Shown piece after piece: positions 22,501-31,540 of a DNA stretch of 35,103 nucleotides. A program made the translations under genes and the position numbers. This DNA is from Treponema sp. (GTDB lineage Bacteria; Spirochaetota; Spirochaetia; Treponematales; Breznakiellaceae), in NCBI GenBank assembly GCA_031276965.1, contig JAISMC010000028.1:1-35103 (forward strand). The letters are read 5' to 3'. The notes beneath the pieces were generated by a model. It did not search any database. It was not told where the DNA came from and saw nothing but the letters and a program-made list of their open reading frames with translations. How positions within the stretch are numbered: position 1 is the first letter of the stretch; every line of letters begins with the position of its first letter.

Positions 22501-25500
22501 CAGATCCAGGAAGCCCCGCCAGATAATGAGCCGCTCCCCGGTTTGGCCGGTTTCCGCCGCGCCGGTGTCAAGCCGGACCCCGGTGGGCGCGGACGAGGGA
22601 TTATCGGCAATATGATATTCGTGGGCGATAAGCACATTGGGCACGTTTCTGCCCTTGGAATCAAAACGCTGGGTAATGTTCCCCAGGAATACCAGCCACT
22701 TGGGTACAACATCATTGCCCGAAGTGGTACTAAGGGCGATAAGAGGCTCGGGGGCGGAGGGGCCCAGCAGGGAACTGTCCGCCCTAAAGGCGACGCAGGT
22801 CCTGTCCGCATTAGCGGAAATGCCGGTGATATTACCGGAGCCGGAATAGCCGTTGTTAAAGATAAGGGCAAAGTCGTTTATCCAGGCGGGAAGATAGGGA
22901 AGAGCGCCGTCGCCGAATTGCATGTTGTTGACGGCGGGGTCGGATACGCTGTCTATGGGATCGGCGGGGCCCATTACCTGCCCGGCCCGGATGATCCCGT
23001 TGTTAAGGGTATTGGCGTTGACGATAAGCCGGTTAAAGTTAACCGTCGTGCCGGCGCCAACAACGGTAAACGTCCCGGCGTAATTGGTCCCCGCCTCCAG
23101 GGTCAGGTTGGTATCAATTTCAGCGCTGCCCCCCGTATCAAGACCGGTAACGGTTCCGCCTCCCTGGAACATGATGTTCCCCCCGGCCTTGATGTCCCCG
23201 GCGGCAAGGCTGGTCCCGGTTACCCTAACGGTTCCGACTCCCTGGAGCGTGACGTCCCCCCCGGTCCGGATAGTCCCGGCGGCGGAGACGGTCCCGATTA
23301 CCGCGGTCCCCGCGCAGGTCTGGGTATAACTGCCGCTTAGATTGACGGCGCTCTCTATAGTGATATTGCCCGCCGGGGATGCCGCCCCCGAATTAAGGGC
23401 AAGGCTCCGCTTGGTCCCCGCGGACTCGACGGGGTACTTAAACTCGATAGGGTTCCCGGCGGTGGCAATGGTAACCGTGCCGTTGTCTGCAGGTGCAATG
23501 ACCGTTTTAGCGCTTGTAGTGGTCCCCGCCTCGGTAAAGCCCAGATTGGCGGTGATACCGGCCTTGGCGGTAAAGGTTCCCCGCTGGTTTACCGTCAGCT
23601 TTCCCAGGGCTCTCACCGCTCCCACGGCGTTATTCAGGGTGATGTTTCCCCCCTGGAGGGTCAGGCTGTCATCACCATCGGGCGTTCTGGTCGAACCCTC
23701 GATGGGGGCGTTCAAGACCAGATTCGCAGTTCCCAGATTGATGGTTACCGGCGTTCCAGACACTAGTGAATAAGGCGAAATACCGGGATAGACTGGACGG
23801 GACAACGGCGTAGACGGGCCTACGGGGAAATTAAGGGACTCTATCTCAATGCCCTTGGCATTGAGATTCAGCGTTTTATCATTGGTTGAATAGTCCCCTT
23901 CAAAGCGGACAATCCCTCCGTTTGATCCGCTATAACCAACAGCGCGGTTATCCACGGTAATCTCGTATATGCTGCTAACGACACCGGTAAAGTATATGGC
24001 CCCGTAGTGGAGCGGGTCCCCTATGGTATAGGTTGCGGCATAAATATTCGTCCACTCCGATTTGAAAAAGGCCACCGGATTTCCACCAGTAGAGCTGTAC
24101 CTCTGGTAATCGCCGTACTCTATCTCCATACCCTCTTCACGGGTGGTAATCTGGGCTGTTCCGCGGCCGGGCGGATTTGGTATGGAACCGGGCACTCCCG
24201 AAATACCGGCGTAGAGATAATGGGTACCGGTCATAAAGTCCAAGCCGTTAACCCGCATCATCACGTCGCCTTCGTAGCGGGTTATCAGGTTCACGCCGGA
24301 CCCAAGGGTCAGCTCCTCCGCGTCCACCTTGAGGGCAAAGAGACCGGAACCGGCTTTGGGGTTTGAACCCACATCCACCGTACCGTTAAAGTACACCTCC
24401 CCCGAACTGCGGTTAGGATCTACATTGGGATAGGTTCCCGCCAGCAGGTTCATAGCGCCGGTAACGGGTCCGGCAAAGGTAATATCCCTCGCCGGTACTG
24501 CCGCCGAGGCGGTATCATCCGTTCTTATGGTTACCTGGGGGCTGGCTGTTCCGGTATTGGTCAGGGTTACGGTATGGGTGGACGCCGTTCCAAAGCCGAT
24601 CTTTCCCTCGTTGGCGTTTATGGCTAAATCAACAGCGCTCTTTATTTCAACATTTCCGTTAAGGGCAATATCCCCGCCGGCCGTAAGGCTCTTTGTTATA
24701 ACGATGGTCCCGGTCCCGGCTGCCCTGGCGGTAAACGCGTCCGCCCCGGCTCCCACCGGCGTTGTACCGCCGGCAAGGCCGTTAAAGGTAATGTCGCCGT
24801 TTGCGCTTGTTACGGCAAAGTCAACCCCGCCGTCTATGGGCCCGTTAAAGGTGATGGTCCCCGCGGCAAGGGTGGTTTCGACGTTTACCCCAGCCAGGGG
24901 ACCCGTCCCGCCCGAAGTCAGGGTGGTGGTGTGAGCAGGGTTGTTTCCAAATGCAATATTGCCTTCGGCCTTTAGCGCAAAGGGTCCCACTCCGGTCTTG
25001 TTTATCGCCACCTTGCCGTTCAGGGCAAGGGCGGTTCCCGAACCGGTTCCCAGGGGCTTTGAAGCGTCATTTCCCACATCGTTCATAAAGGTGATGGTCC
25101 CTGCCGTCCCGGCGTTCAACGTCAGAGACATCTTCTCGCCGCTAACGCCATTGCCATTAATGGGACTTTCAAAGGTAATGTTTCCATTGGCGGCAGTAGT
25201 AGTAATGGTACGGAGGGTCTCCGTTCCCTGAGGAGCAATCTCCACCGTACCCGTCTTGGAAACGCTGGTATCGGCCTGGGAAAAACCCCCGGCGGCAGTA
25301 ATATCCCCCTTCACCGTAAAGACGCCGCTGTTCGTTACGGTAACCGCCGTCCCGGAAGCATAACTGGAATTGATGAGCCCGGTGGTAACAGCGCCGCCGG
25401 TGGTAGTACCGGTGATGGCGACGGTTCCACTGGAATAAATGGGCCCGGCGCTAACAGCGCCGCCGGTGATGGCGACGTTTCCCAGCCGGGCGCCGCTCGT

Positions 25501-28500
25501 ACCCAGGGAAGCGCTTGCGGCGGTGGCCGCCGTAACGGTTCCCGTATCCGCATTTAGAGTCAACGGCCAGGCGCCTCCGGACCGCAATATGCCATTCGGC
25601 ACGGTGATGGGGCCGTCGGCGTTGGCCGCGGGGGTTCCGGCGCTTGTGAAACTTACGCCGGCAGTAGTGTCGATCTTGTGGGCAAAGACAATGCCTTCGT
25701 TGTCGGCGGCGGCGGAACCAACGCCGATTACGGTGATGTTCCCGCCTATTTTAACCGCAGTTCCGGTCCCGGCCTCTTCAAATTTCTTACCAACTTTGAT
25801 ATGGGCGCTGTTGGACACCTCAAAAGCGCCGCTGTGCGTTACGGTAAGGGTTTGCAGGGGATTGACGGCCCCCACGGTATTTTTAATGGTGATGGCGCTG
25901 CCCGTAAGGGTAAGGCCCTTCTCCGGCGTGGAAGACGCCCCCTCTATCTTGGCGTCGATGGCAATGGCCTCGGTTCCCACGTTAAGCGCATGGTCCGCGG
26001 CGCCGGAGCCGTAACCAATCTGCACATAACCATCGGGGGAGGGATTGGTAGTAATATCGTCATTATCAATAACCAAATTCAGCTTTTTATCGTCCGACGT
26101 ATAGTCTCCCGCCAGCACAATGTGGGCGGCGTTGGAACCCCCGCCGCTCCTGATGGTTACCGCATAATCGCTGGGCGGAAGCGGAGACTGCCCTACATCA
26201 GACAGATAGATGATACCCGTCTGGTACTTGTCCCCCACGGTAAAGGAACCGGCGGTAATGGTGTCCCAGTCGGAAGAGTAGTACACATCCGTAACAATGG
26301 AGGAAGTATCCACATCCCCATACTCCACAGTATGAGTTGGCGTCTTGGGAGTTATACGCACGTCCCCGCCGGTCGGCGCAGCCCCAGCATTTATATTGGC
26401 GCTTGAGCTGTTCAGGGTATTATTTATCTTAAAAAGCATGTCCCCAGAAACACCGGATGTATCCAAAGTAACGCCAGCGGCAATGGTAAGACCCTCGGCG
26501 TCAACCGAAAGGGCGTAGGTCCCGGCGGAGTTACCGCTGTACCCCACCACCACATCGGTGTTAAGCGTAACCGTTCCCGTTCCATGGGTCTGAAGGTACA
26601 GATTCTTGCCACTCCCGTAGACCCTTCCCCCCGAAGAGGCGTTATACGTCCCAAAGGTAATATTGCCGTTATTGGCGGTGGTCGTAACGGTAATGGTATC
26701 TCCGGCGGGGGTCAACACCACGTCGCCGGAAAACCTTACATCACCGGGGGCGCTGATATTACTGCTCAGGGTGATGGTTCCGTAATGCGTGGCATCGGTC
26801 CCGTGGGCTTCAAGGACAAAGCCATTATGCAGCGCGGTAACCGCCCCGGTAATGGCAATATCGCTGTTTTTGTCCGTGGTCTTCATTGTAATAAGACTTG
26901 AACTGTCAAACTCCACCGCGCCGGTTATGCTGATATTATTCTGGGAAGTAATGCTTAAACCCGTCCTGACATCCCCCTTAAAGGTGGTCTTGGCGGCGGT
27001 AACGCGAAAGGCCGTACCCGTACCGCTCCCCAAATTGACGATGTCATCGCCTACGACCACATTGCCGGTTCCGGCGTTAAGTGTAAGGTTATGATCAGCG
27101 CCATTGATCGCCCCTAACCCTAAGGGATGTCCGGTAATGGTGATATTGCCGGCCCCGCTTCCGGTACTCAATGTGGTCTCGTAATCCAGGTGAACATCCC
27201 CGCCGAAGGAAATAGGGTTTCCGCCCGTGGTGGCGATATTTCCCGAAGTGGAAGAGGAGGCGTATCCCAGGTAGGCCGGTCCCGTTCCGCTGGAGGAAAA
27301 GGCGCCGTTGGTAAGGCTTACCGGTTGATGCAAAAACACCGTCCCGGCCCCGGCGGCCAGGGTCAGGCCCGCGCCGGAGGCGCCGGTAACGGCTCCTTCG
27401 ATAATGATGTTCCCGCCACTGGTGGTAAAGGCAACGCTTCGGGTCAGAGTGGTAGTGCTGACCAGGGAAATACCATTTGTACCGCCGGTGGTGATATTCC
27501 CCCCGATGCTGTTGGCCGGCGGCGTACCGGGGAGGGCCGTCTCGGTAAAGCCGCCGTCGGCGAAGATATGCGCGCCATTTGCGCCGTTGGTGGTAAAGGT
27601 CCCGGAATGGTTTATGGCAAGCGCCCCCAGGTGATTAGCCGCCCCCACCGGCTTATTAAAGGTTACCGCCGCCGCAGTAACGCTTAAGCCGTGAGTCCCG
27701 GAAGCCCCTGCGTCCTCCACCGGCGCATTAAAGGTTATGGAAGCGGGAACGGCGGCCGTACCCTTCAAGTTGATACTGCGGTTGCCTGTCCCCCCTATCA
27801 GGACCTTGCCGCCGCTGGTTTCCAGGTTCAGGGTCTTGCCTGTGGAGACATAATCCCCGGTAAATTCTATATCCTGTTTGGTCTTCAGCGTCAGGGCAAT
27901 ACCGGCGCCGCCGGTCCCGGAGAGGTAGATCTTTCCGTTGTGGTTTGTGTCCCCAATGGTAAAGGAACCCGCGGTTATGCTGCTAAAGGAACTGCTGTTA
28001 TAATAGACAACAAAACCACCGATGGTATTGGTATCTCCAAATTCTATGAGACGGGTATCGGTCCTGGGGGTAATCTGTACGTCCGCCGCGGCGGCGTCGA
28101 TGTTCGACAGGGCAAGGCCGTCCACTCTAAAAAAGATATTGCCCCCTGCGCCGGAATTGGCTGCGGCAGTACTGATACTGGTAAAAGTAAGACTGTCCGC
28201 ATCGATGTAGAGGGACCGGGCGGGCGTCCCGGAAGAACTTCCTGTAATATTAACCCCGCCGTTCAGAGTAACGGTCCCGTTAGGAGAATCTTCCGGGGCC
28301 ACAATATCCAGCCGGGCGCTTCCGCTTACGGTATTGCCGGAGTTCGTACCGAAGGCGATACTCCGCTTGGTATTGATTACGACAGCGCCCTGGATGTCCA
28401 CATTCCCCCGGAGCTGGGATGTACCGGTGTTGGTGGTGGCGGCGTCTATGTTCACATTTTTCTTAAAGACCACATTGGGGGTAATATCCAAAAGGCCGTT

Positions 28501-30726
28501 AACCTTTAGGGTATCGTTAAAGGTTACCCCCCCGCTGCCGCCTATTGTAATGGCGTTGCCGCTTCCGTCCCCCAGGGGGGTGGAAGCCCCCACGGCCCCG
28601 GTAAAGCTGACGGTCCCCGGCCCGGGACTGAGGATCAAGACACGGGCCCCGTCCAAAGCGCCCTGAAACTTTATATCGGGATTGGCGGTTCCGCTTATAG
28701 TCAGGGGGGAAGCCGAAGCCTCCAATACCACAGCCTTTTGCAGGGTGATACCGCTCCCCCCCGAATTGATAGAGGCAGCGCCGGAGCCCACGCTAATCCC
28801 CCCGGCTCCGGGGGCGGCCCCAAGGGTCCCGATGGTAACAGCGCCCCCCGCGGAGATATTACCGTTTACGGCAACCCTGTCCCCGGCAGCGGTTCCCGCC
28901 GTCAGGGTAACGGCTCCGGTAGTAGTGGTGATACCGCCGCCTACGGTAATCGTGCCCGTACCCGAAGCCCTCACCGCCAGGGTAACCTCCCCGGCGGCGC
29001 TAAGCCCGCCGGCGCCGACGGCGAAGCCGTCCTTGTTCGTATAGACCACCGAAGCGGGCGAATTGGGAGAAACGGCGCCGGCCAGGGTCGCCGCATCGTT
29101 GCTGGCCGCCGCGGCGGTCAGGGTATAGGCCGCGGCCGTACCCCCAAGGGTCAGGGTCCCCGCGGTAACAACCGGGGCGGCCGCGTCTTGGCTCACGGCC
29201 CCGGCGGCGCTGATGGCGATATTGTTACCACTCAGCCCGTTTATGGCCGGACTCCCCAGGCTGGCTATGGTAAAACCGCCGCTGGAGTTTGTAATATCCA
29301 CATCCCCGCCGCTGTTTACCGCCAGATTCGTTACATTAACCGATACCGACGCATTGCCGCCGCAGTCGACGCCCAGGCTGGTAACGGAACCGCCCAGACT
29401 GCTTATGGAAAGGGCCGCGGTACAGCGCAGTATCAGGGTGTCTATCAGATAAGGGGCCGCGGGCAGAGAGCTGGAACCGAAGGAAATGCTCGTGGTGGAC
29501 GGAGCGGCCCTGCTGCCCGCCTCCAGGGTTTTTGTCCTGATATTGGCCACCGAAGCGGCGCTTATATCGAGGCCGCCGGGGGCAGCGTCAAGCCCAATCG
29601 GTCTACCGCTGGTTCTGTTCTGTATAACCACATGGCTCCCGGCGCTGTAATCCCCCACCGGCTCGTTAAAGGTCATCGCATCGGCCCGCAGGGTAATGAC
29701 CCCCGTCCCGGCGGTAATACCGCTGGTCGTTACGGCTGCCCCGCCCGGAACAGGATTAGTCGTTATGCTCCCCACAATCAGCGTATCGGCGTTGGTAAAG
29801 CTGAATTTTGCCCCGGTGGTACTGGCCGCCAGAAGCCCCGCCTTGTTGTCCCCGTTCAGGACTATATCCCCGGAAGCGCCGCCCTGTATCTGCAAAGCGG
29901 GGGTCTCGATAAGGCCCGTCTGGGTGATTCCGCCCCCGGCGGAAAGATACACATGCTCGGCGCTTCCGCCGCTTACGGTTTTAACGCCCCCCAAAGCAAT
30001 GACAACGGCCCCGGATTCGGTAATTTCAATGTTCCCGCCCGCCGCGCCGGCGGAGGCGCTTACGGAGAGGGTTCCGCCGGCAGGAACGGAGTCATTTTTA
30101 AGCAGGACATTCCCGTTTGCGCTGACAAGCGCAATTTCTTTTATTCTATTGGTAACGCCGGTATTGTTAAGCTTAATGTCCTGCTTGGCCTGTATACGGG
30201 CGCCAGAACCGGGGGTAACTATGGTCCCGTTAGTTTGCAGTATACTGCCGTTGGGGAGGTCCAGAGTTCCGTACAGATCCAAGAACCCGCCCTTGTAGTA
30301 CACCGCATCGTGTGTCGAGCTATCTCCGGACTGGAAGGGTTCGACAGCGGACCAGGGGGCGGTACTATATATGTTCACTCTTGGAACATCCCCAGCGGTA
30401 TCATTTCCGGTTACCTGGAGGACGGCGCCGTTTGCAATTTCAAGACGGGCGCCCGCTTCCATGGTCAGCGACTTAATTGTTACCGTCCCGGTTACTTTCG
30501 GATACCTGTTTGAATCCGTATACAGGGCGCCGCCGCCGGGAGTTTCCAGGTACACGTGATCGTCAGTACCTGTACCGGGATAAGCGGTGGCTACGGCGTC
30601 ATTGCTGGACCAGTTGGCCGCGCTCTTCCAGGTAGAACCGTCCCCGCCCCCGGTCCAGCGGAAAATCCGGGCCCATGCGGAGGAAGAAAGCAGGAGGAAA
30701 AGCGCAATCAGTAGAATTTTTCTCAT
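19519..30726 (-). CDS. Giant secreted beta-repeat protein with FlgD-like C-terminal domain
   Basis: This protein of about 3735 aa has a signal peptide (RKILLIALFLLLSSSAWA). A short RWTGGGDGSTWKSAANW region follows, then about 2500 residues of Gly/Thr/Ala/Ser-rich imperfect beta strands (GNITF, GTVTL and TAGGAVTI styles) as in filamentous-haemagglutinin or autotransporter beta-helices. Three diverged super-repeats are marked by EFGDTNTIGG (near 895), VEYGDVDTSS (near 1465) and IEYGDYQRYS (near 2200), each followed by an FTIGD segment and a GDYxSxxKxLNL segment. From about 2570 the sequence is non-repetitive, with a calcium-loop-like DTDGNGKID near 3135. It ends in an FlgD-like Ig domain (YLEYVLNRSGRVTIQVFTLDG...WDGRNRGG...VARGMYFIR). 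Adhesion or a surface layer role is inferred. ATG at 30726 is chosen; TTG at 30735 is possible. Confidence 0.9.
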   Translation of the reverse strand: MRKILLIALFLLLSSSAWARIFRWTGGGDGSTWKSAANWSSNDAVATAYPGTGTDDHVYLETPGGGALYTDSNRYPKVTGTVTIKSLTMEAGARLEIANGAVLQVTGNDTAGDVPRVNIYSTAPWSAVEPFQSGDSSTHDAVYYKGGFLDLYGTLDLPNGSILQTNGTIVTPGSGARIQAKQDIKLNNTGVTNRIKEIALVSANGNVLLKNDSVPAGGTLSVSASAGAAGGNIEITESGAVVIALGGVKTVSGGSAEHVYLSAGGGITQTGLIETPALQIQGGASGDIVLNGDNKAGLLAASTTGAKFSFTNADTLIVGSITTNPVPGGAAVTTSGITAGTGVITLRADAMTFNEPVGDYSAGSHVVIQNRTSGRPIGLDAAPGGLDISAASVANIRTKTLEAGSRAAPSTTSISFGSSSLPAAPYLIDTLILRCTAALSISSLGGSVTSLGVDCGGNASVSVNVTNLAVNSGGDVDITNSSGGFTIASLGSPAINGLSGNNIAISAAGAVSQDAAAPVVTAGTLTLGGTAAAYTLTAAAASNDAATLAGAVSPNSPASVVYTNKDGFAVGAGGLSAAGEVTLAVRASGTGTITVGGGITTTTGAVTLTAGTAAGDRVAVNGNISAGGAVTIGTLGAAPGAGGISVGSGAASINSGGSGITLQKAVVLEASASPLTISGTANPDIKFQGALDGARVLILSPGPGTVSFTGAVGASTPLGDGSGNAITIGGSGGVTFNDTLKVNGLLDITPNVVFKKNVNIDAATTNTGTSQLRGNVDIQGAVVINTKRSIAFGTNSGNTVSGSARLDIVAPEDSPNGTVTLNGGVNITGSSSGTPARSLYIDADSLTFTSISTAAANSGAGGNIFFRVDGLALSNIDAAAADVQITPRTDTRLIEFGDTNTIGGFVVYYNSSSFSSITAGSFTIGDTNHNGKIYLSGTGGAGIALTLKTKQDIEFTGDYVSTGKTLNLETSGGKVLIGGTGNRSINLKGTAAVPASITFNAPVEDAGASGTHGLSVTAAAVTFNKPVGAANHLGALAINHSGTFTTNGANGAHIFADGGFTETALPGTPPANSIGGNITTGGTNGISLVSTTTLTRSVAFTTSGGNIIIEGAVTGASGAGLTLAAGAGTVFLHQPVSLTNGAFSSSGTGPAYLGYASSSTSGNIATTGGNPISFGGDVHLDYETTLSTGSGAGNITITGHPLGLGAINGADHNLTLNAGTGNVVVGDDIVNLGSGTGTAFRVTAAKTTFKGDVRTGLSITSQNNISITGAVEFDSSSLITMKTTDKNSDIAITGAVTALHNGFVLEAHGTDATHYGTITLSSNISAPGDVRFSGDVVLTPAGDTITVTTTANNGNITFGTYNASSGGRVYGSGKNLYLQTHGTGTVTLNTDVVVGYSGNSAGTYALSVDAEGLTIAAGVTLDTSGVSGDMLFKINNTLNSSSANINAGAAPTGGDVRITPKTPTHTVEYGDVDTSSIVTDVYYSSDWDTITAGSFTVGDKYQTGIIYLSDVGQSPLPPSDYAVTIRSGGGSNAAHIVLAGDYTSDDKKLNLVIDNDDITTNPSPDGYVQIGYGSGAADHALNVGTEAIAIDAKIEGASSTPEKGLTLTGSAITIKNTVGAVNPLQTLTVTHSGAFEVSNSAHIKVGKKFEEAGTGTAVKIGGNITVIGVGSAAADNEGIVFAHKIDTTAGVSFTSAGTPAANADGPITVPNGILRSGGAWPLTLNADTGTVTAATAASASLGTSGARLGNVAITGGAVSAGPIYSSGTVAITGTTTGGAVTTGLINSSYASGTAVTVTNSGVFTVKGDITAAGGFSQADTSVSKTGTVEIAPQGTETLRTITTTAANGNITFESPINGNGVSGEKMSLTLNAGTAGTITFMNDVGNDASKPLGTGSGTALALNGKVAINKTGVGPFALKAEGNIAFGNNPAHTTTLTSGGTGPLAGVNVETTLAAGTITFNGPIDGGVDFAVTSANGDITFNGLAGGTTPVGAGADAFTARAAGTGTIVITKSLTAGGDIALNGNVEIKSAVDLAINANEGKIGFGTASTHTVTLTNTGTASPQVTIRTDDTASAAVPARDITFAGPVTGAMNLLAGTYPNVDPNRSSGEVYFNGTVDVGSNPKAGSGLFALKVDAEELTLGSGVNLITRYEGDVMMRVNGLDFMTGTHYLYAGISGVPGSIPNPPGRGTAQITTREEGMEIEYGDYQRYSSTGGNPVAFFKSEWTNIYAATYTIGDPLHYGAIYFTGVVSSIYEITVDNRAVGYSGSNGGIVRFEGDYSTNDKTLNLNAKGIEIESLNFPVGPSTPLSRPVYPGISPYSLVSGTPVTINLGTANLVLNAPIEGSTRTPDGDDSLTLQGGNITLNNAVGAVRALGKLTVNQRGTFTAKAGITANLGFTEAGTTTSAKTVIAPADNGTVTIATAGNPIEFKYPVESAGTKRSLALNSGAASPAGNITIESAVNLSGSYTQTCAGTAVIGTVSAAGTIRTGGDVTLQGVGTVRVTGTSLAAGDIKAGGNIMFQGGGTVTGLDTGGSAEIDTNLTLEAGTNYAGTFTVVGAGTTVNFNRLIVNANTLNNGIIRAGQVMGPADPIDSVSDPAVNNMQFGDGALPYLPAWINDFALIFNNGYSGSGNITGISANADRTCVAFRADSSLLGPSAPEPLIALSTTSGNDVVPKWLVFLGNITQRFDSKGRNVPNVLIAHEYHIADNPSSAPTGVRLDTGAAETGQTGERLIIWRGFLDLNGKKWRMIQGMALGSYPGTYLDDNGFGGYKGKLSLGKIQTNKPAGEIRASGDGSSPALPGGFTLWAGTGFTLELLANADPNSASYTPNRISSSGAVRLYPGYTGTISSVSTDCPGWWEFEEAHLIFTGAAASFETGLAGLVSSRPLLPDPSRDTVFSSYDDPFLDVGALTVRAGTAGLKSDISVQGNVTIEAGAALEAVDSGFGRYIVVRGGAETVPGGWYQYGTFDPGQSTVNFKGAGPNPLIVVQGNTKWYNFVCETNSAILEFSAATHAVNDYHEFTKLLRVWPRDGAAIIRMTKIMTSNPRFNAGGNHNYPENPTSYNDYGEFWHIKLDDSTARVEMYMVNVFYSYAKIPIALPAGVYANPYNESSTLPNWGFHFCMYWTNLKTFIYSFTEDTDGNGKIDRLRVQATLQITTPDFTGFRVSIEGYDIDTSRGSGGFEVVSHSMDSIYIYLKEKPYQDSGVTPRWRVLAGGNLRLNEYIAVEPFHNWMIAVDTAPPKVSYALMLPTGAASTRSDLFVQLAEPMISKENVFLDIRIPAAHDPYSGNRTKTNTKLVTTRDTYYTMEYLISFNKNDGFSVEELAKGEKYFTIENGQDLALPIEDLFNPANPQYPSPKYPKNWNYDSYVTVRGNSGRYINDDGQVKTAPTGSLYTDEFGNPIGDGTGYAMVPPNKLPMPAVLLPGAPPGKYSHRVTDVLVSLPPSGPSDDQYFMWPVWAKTDDSPTSVTVGSGWSPAPGMGRDDEYGLIWDFTGLRGLRDKDISLLGEMHDSLRLAGFAPSLFYAASVHDSFRAGPGNGSVGLWLPPFNQNDFSNIVPKPFTGAYQRSPDSGPTPPQYVFSFNNTHYGRGSSVEFFYRLDGGLTPLYAARLDMVRGGAIPEDWFRRIKPFSFRIIDDIFQRGGVTILNNVIDPTRGEKTYLEYVLNRSGRVTIQVFTLDGSLVQVLQRGSQGTGTYRISWDGRNRGGRAVARGMYFIRAVGPEFDETRKVMVVK

Positions 30727-30746
30727 AAACCCCAATTTCCAGCTCT

Positions 30747-30774
30747 AATATAGCACCTTTTGACCAAAAAACAA
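30747..30774 (-). promoter_or_regulatory. Promoter of the giant gene
   Basis: On the minus strand, TTGTTT (30769-30774), a 16-nt spacer and TATATT (30747-30752) precede the ATG by 20 nt, with GGAAATTGGGG between as a possible ribosome site. Confidence 0.5.
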
Positions 30775-31006
30775 TGTTCCCGGCCGGTTCCGGCTTGTCC
30801 CGCTCCGGGAACCGGGTCCAAATCCGGCCTTTTGACAGCGTTCCCCTTTACAGTATCGGCGGGCGGAACCGTTTTGTTAAAAAAGAAGAGGGACCCGCCC
30901 AGGTTTCCCCAAGGCCGGGCTGCGCCGCCGAAAAACCGCCGGATTCATTAGTGTCTGTCTATAATGTGTCTACATTATAACAGACATTCATTATAGGATA
31001 AGTAAT
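30775..31006. other. Spacer upstream of the giant gene
   Basis: No gene is seen. The first 170 bases are GC rich without clear signals. From about 30948 the sequence turns AT rich and contains the inverted repeat at 30952-30986, then leads into the left cassette repeat. Confidence 0.5.
30952..30986. repeat. AT-rich inverted repeat with one bulge
   Basis: TGTCTGT(C)TATAATGT at 30952-30967 pairs with ACATTATAACAGACA at 30972-30986, leaving a 4-base loop and one bulged C. Both arms contain a -10-like TATAAT/ATTATA. It lies 20 bp outside the left cassette repeat. It could be an operator or a mobile-element remnant. Confidence 0.6.
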
Positions 31007-31057
31007 TTTTTAAGCGGAAGTTGTTCAATAACTGAAGTTATTGAACAACTCTATTAT
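31007..31057 (+). repeat. Left 51-bp inverted repeat of the unknown cassette
   Basis: It is the reverse complement of 32205-32255 except for the central two bases. The core is itself a perfect palindrome of 14 + 2 + 14 bases (31020-31049, GTTGTTCAATAACT, loop GA). The flanks AAGCGG and CTCTATTAT define its orientation. Confidence 0.9.
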
Positions 31058-31082
31058 GTTCCCCCGGCAGGAAATGAAGAAT

Positions 31083-31100
31083 CCGGGAATAAGCTCCCGG
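31083..31100 (-). terminator. Possible weak terminator of the cassette operon
   Basis: CCGGGA (31083-31088) and TCCCGG (31095-31100) form a 6-bp stem downstream of the last cassette gene. The minus-strand sequence after it (ATTCTTCATTTCC) is only moderately T rich. Confidence 0.3.
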
Positions 31101-31120
31101 ACATGGACCCCGCCTGCGAA

Positions 31121-31540
31121 TCAGAAGAATTTGTTCAGTATTTCACTTGTAAACCGCAGGTATAGTCGTTTCAAGGGCTGGTTGGCGTCCAAAAGCGCAC
31201 GAAATTCCTGAACCGGTTTTACTACTTTAGGCAGCCATGCCGTCGAATGCGTTTCAAAGTGCCTTAATGCCATGCCCTCAAGCCGTATGTCGATAACAGC
31301 ATTTTTAATTTTATGGTAAATACGGCGTATTTTTTGCAAATTTGCCGGTACGACGGCTTTTGCTTTGGTTATCATCAATTCGTGCAGTACTTTTATGTAA
31401 AAGTTAACGCAAAGATGCACTGCAAAATCTTTAAGCCCCCGGTTAAGATGCTCCTCTATACAAGCGCATTGTTGAATAATACCGGAATTATCGCCGTTAA
31501 CGGCGGCATCATTTAACGCTTGCTGGTGTTCTGCCGTCAT
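31121..31540 (-). CDS. Cassette gene 3: unknown, mostly helical protein
   Basis: This 139-aa protein is not recognised. It looks almost wholly alpha-helical, is basic in its C-terminal half (KIRRIYHKIKNAV, PLKRLYLRF), and has no signal peptide or membrane segment. A short RHFETH (Arg-x4-His) fits the loose pattern of HEPN RNases, but the rest gives no support. The ATG lies 32 nt inside the end of the 77-aa gene, in another frame, so the two are coupled or, less likely, parts of one frameshifted gene. It is the third gene of the cassette bounded by inverted repeats. Confidence 0.6.
   Translation of the reverse strand: MTAEHQQALNDAAVNGDNSGIIQQCACIEEHLNRGLKDFAVHLCVNFYIKVLHELMITKAKAVVPANLQKIRRIYHKIKNAVIDIRLEGMALRHFETHSTAWLPKVVKPVQEFRALLDANQPLKRLYLRFTSEILNKFF

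Noticed and set aside
28738-30513. Long plus-strand open frame (591 codons) opposite the giant gene, and many others between 21 and 30 kb
   Set aside because: The composition is that of the antisense of Gly/Thr/Ala repeats, with no domain, signal or ribosome site. They are shadows of the minus-strand repeat gene.
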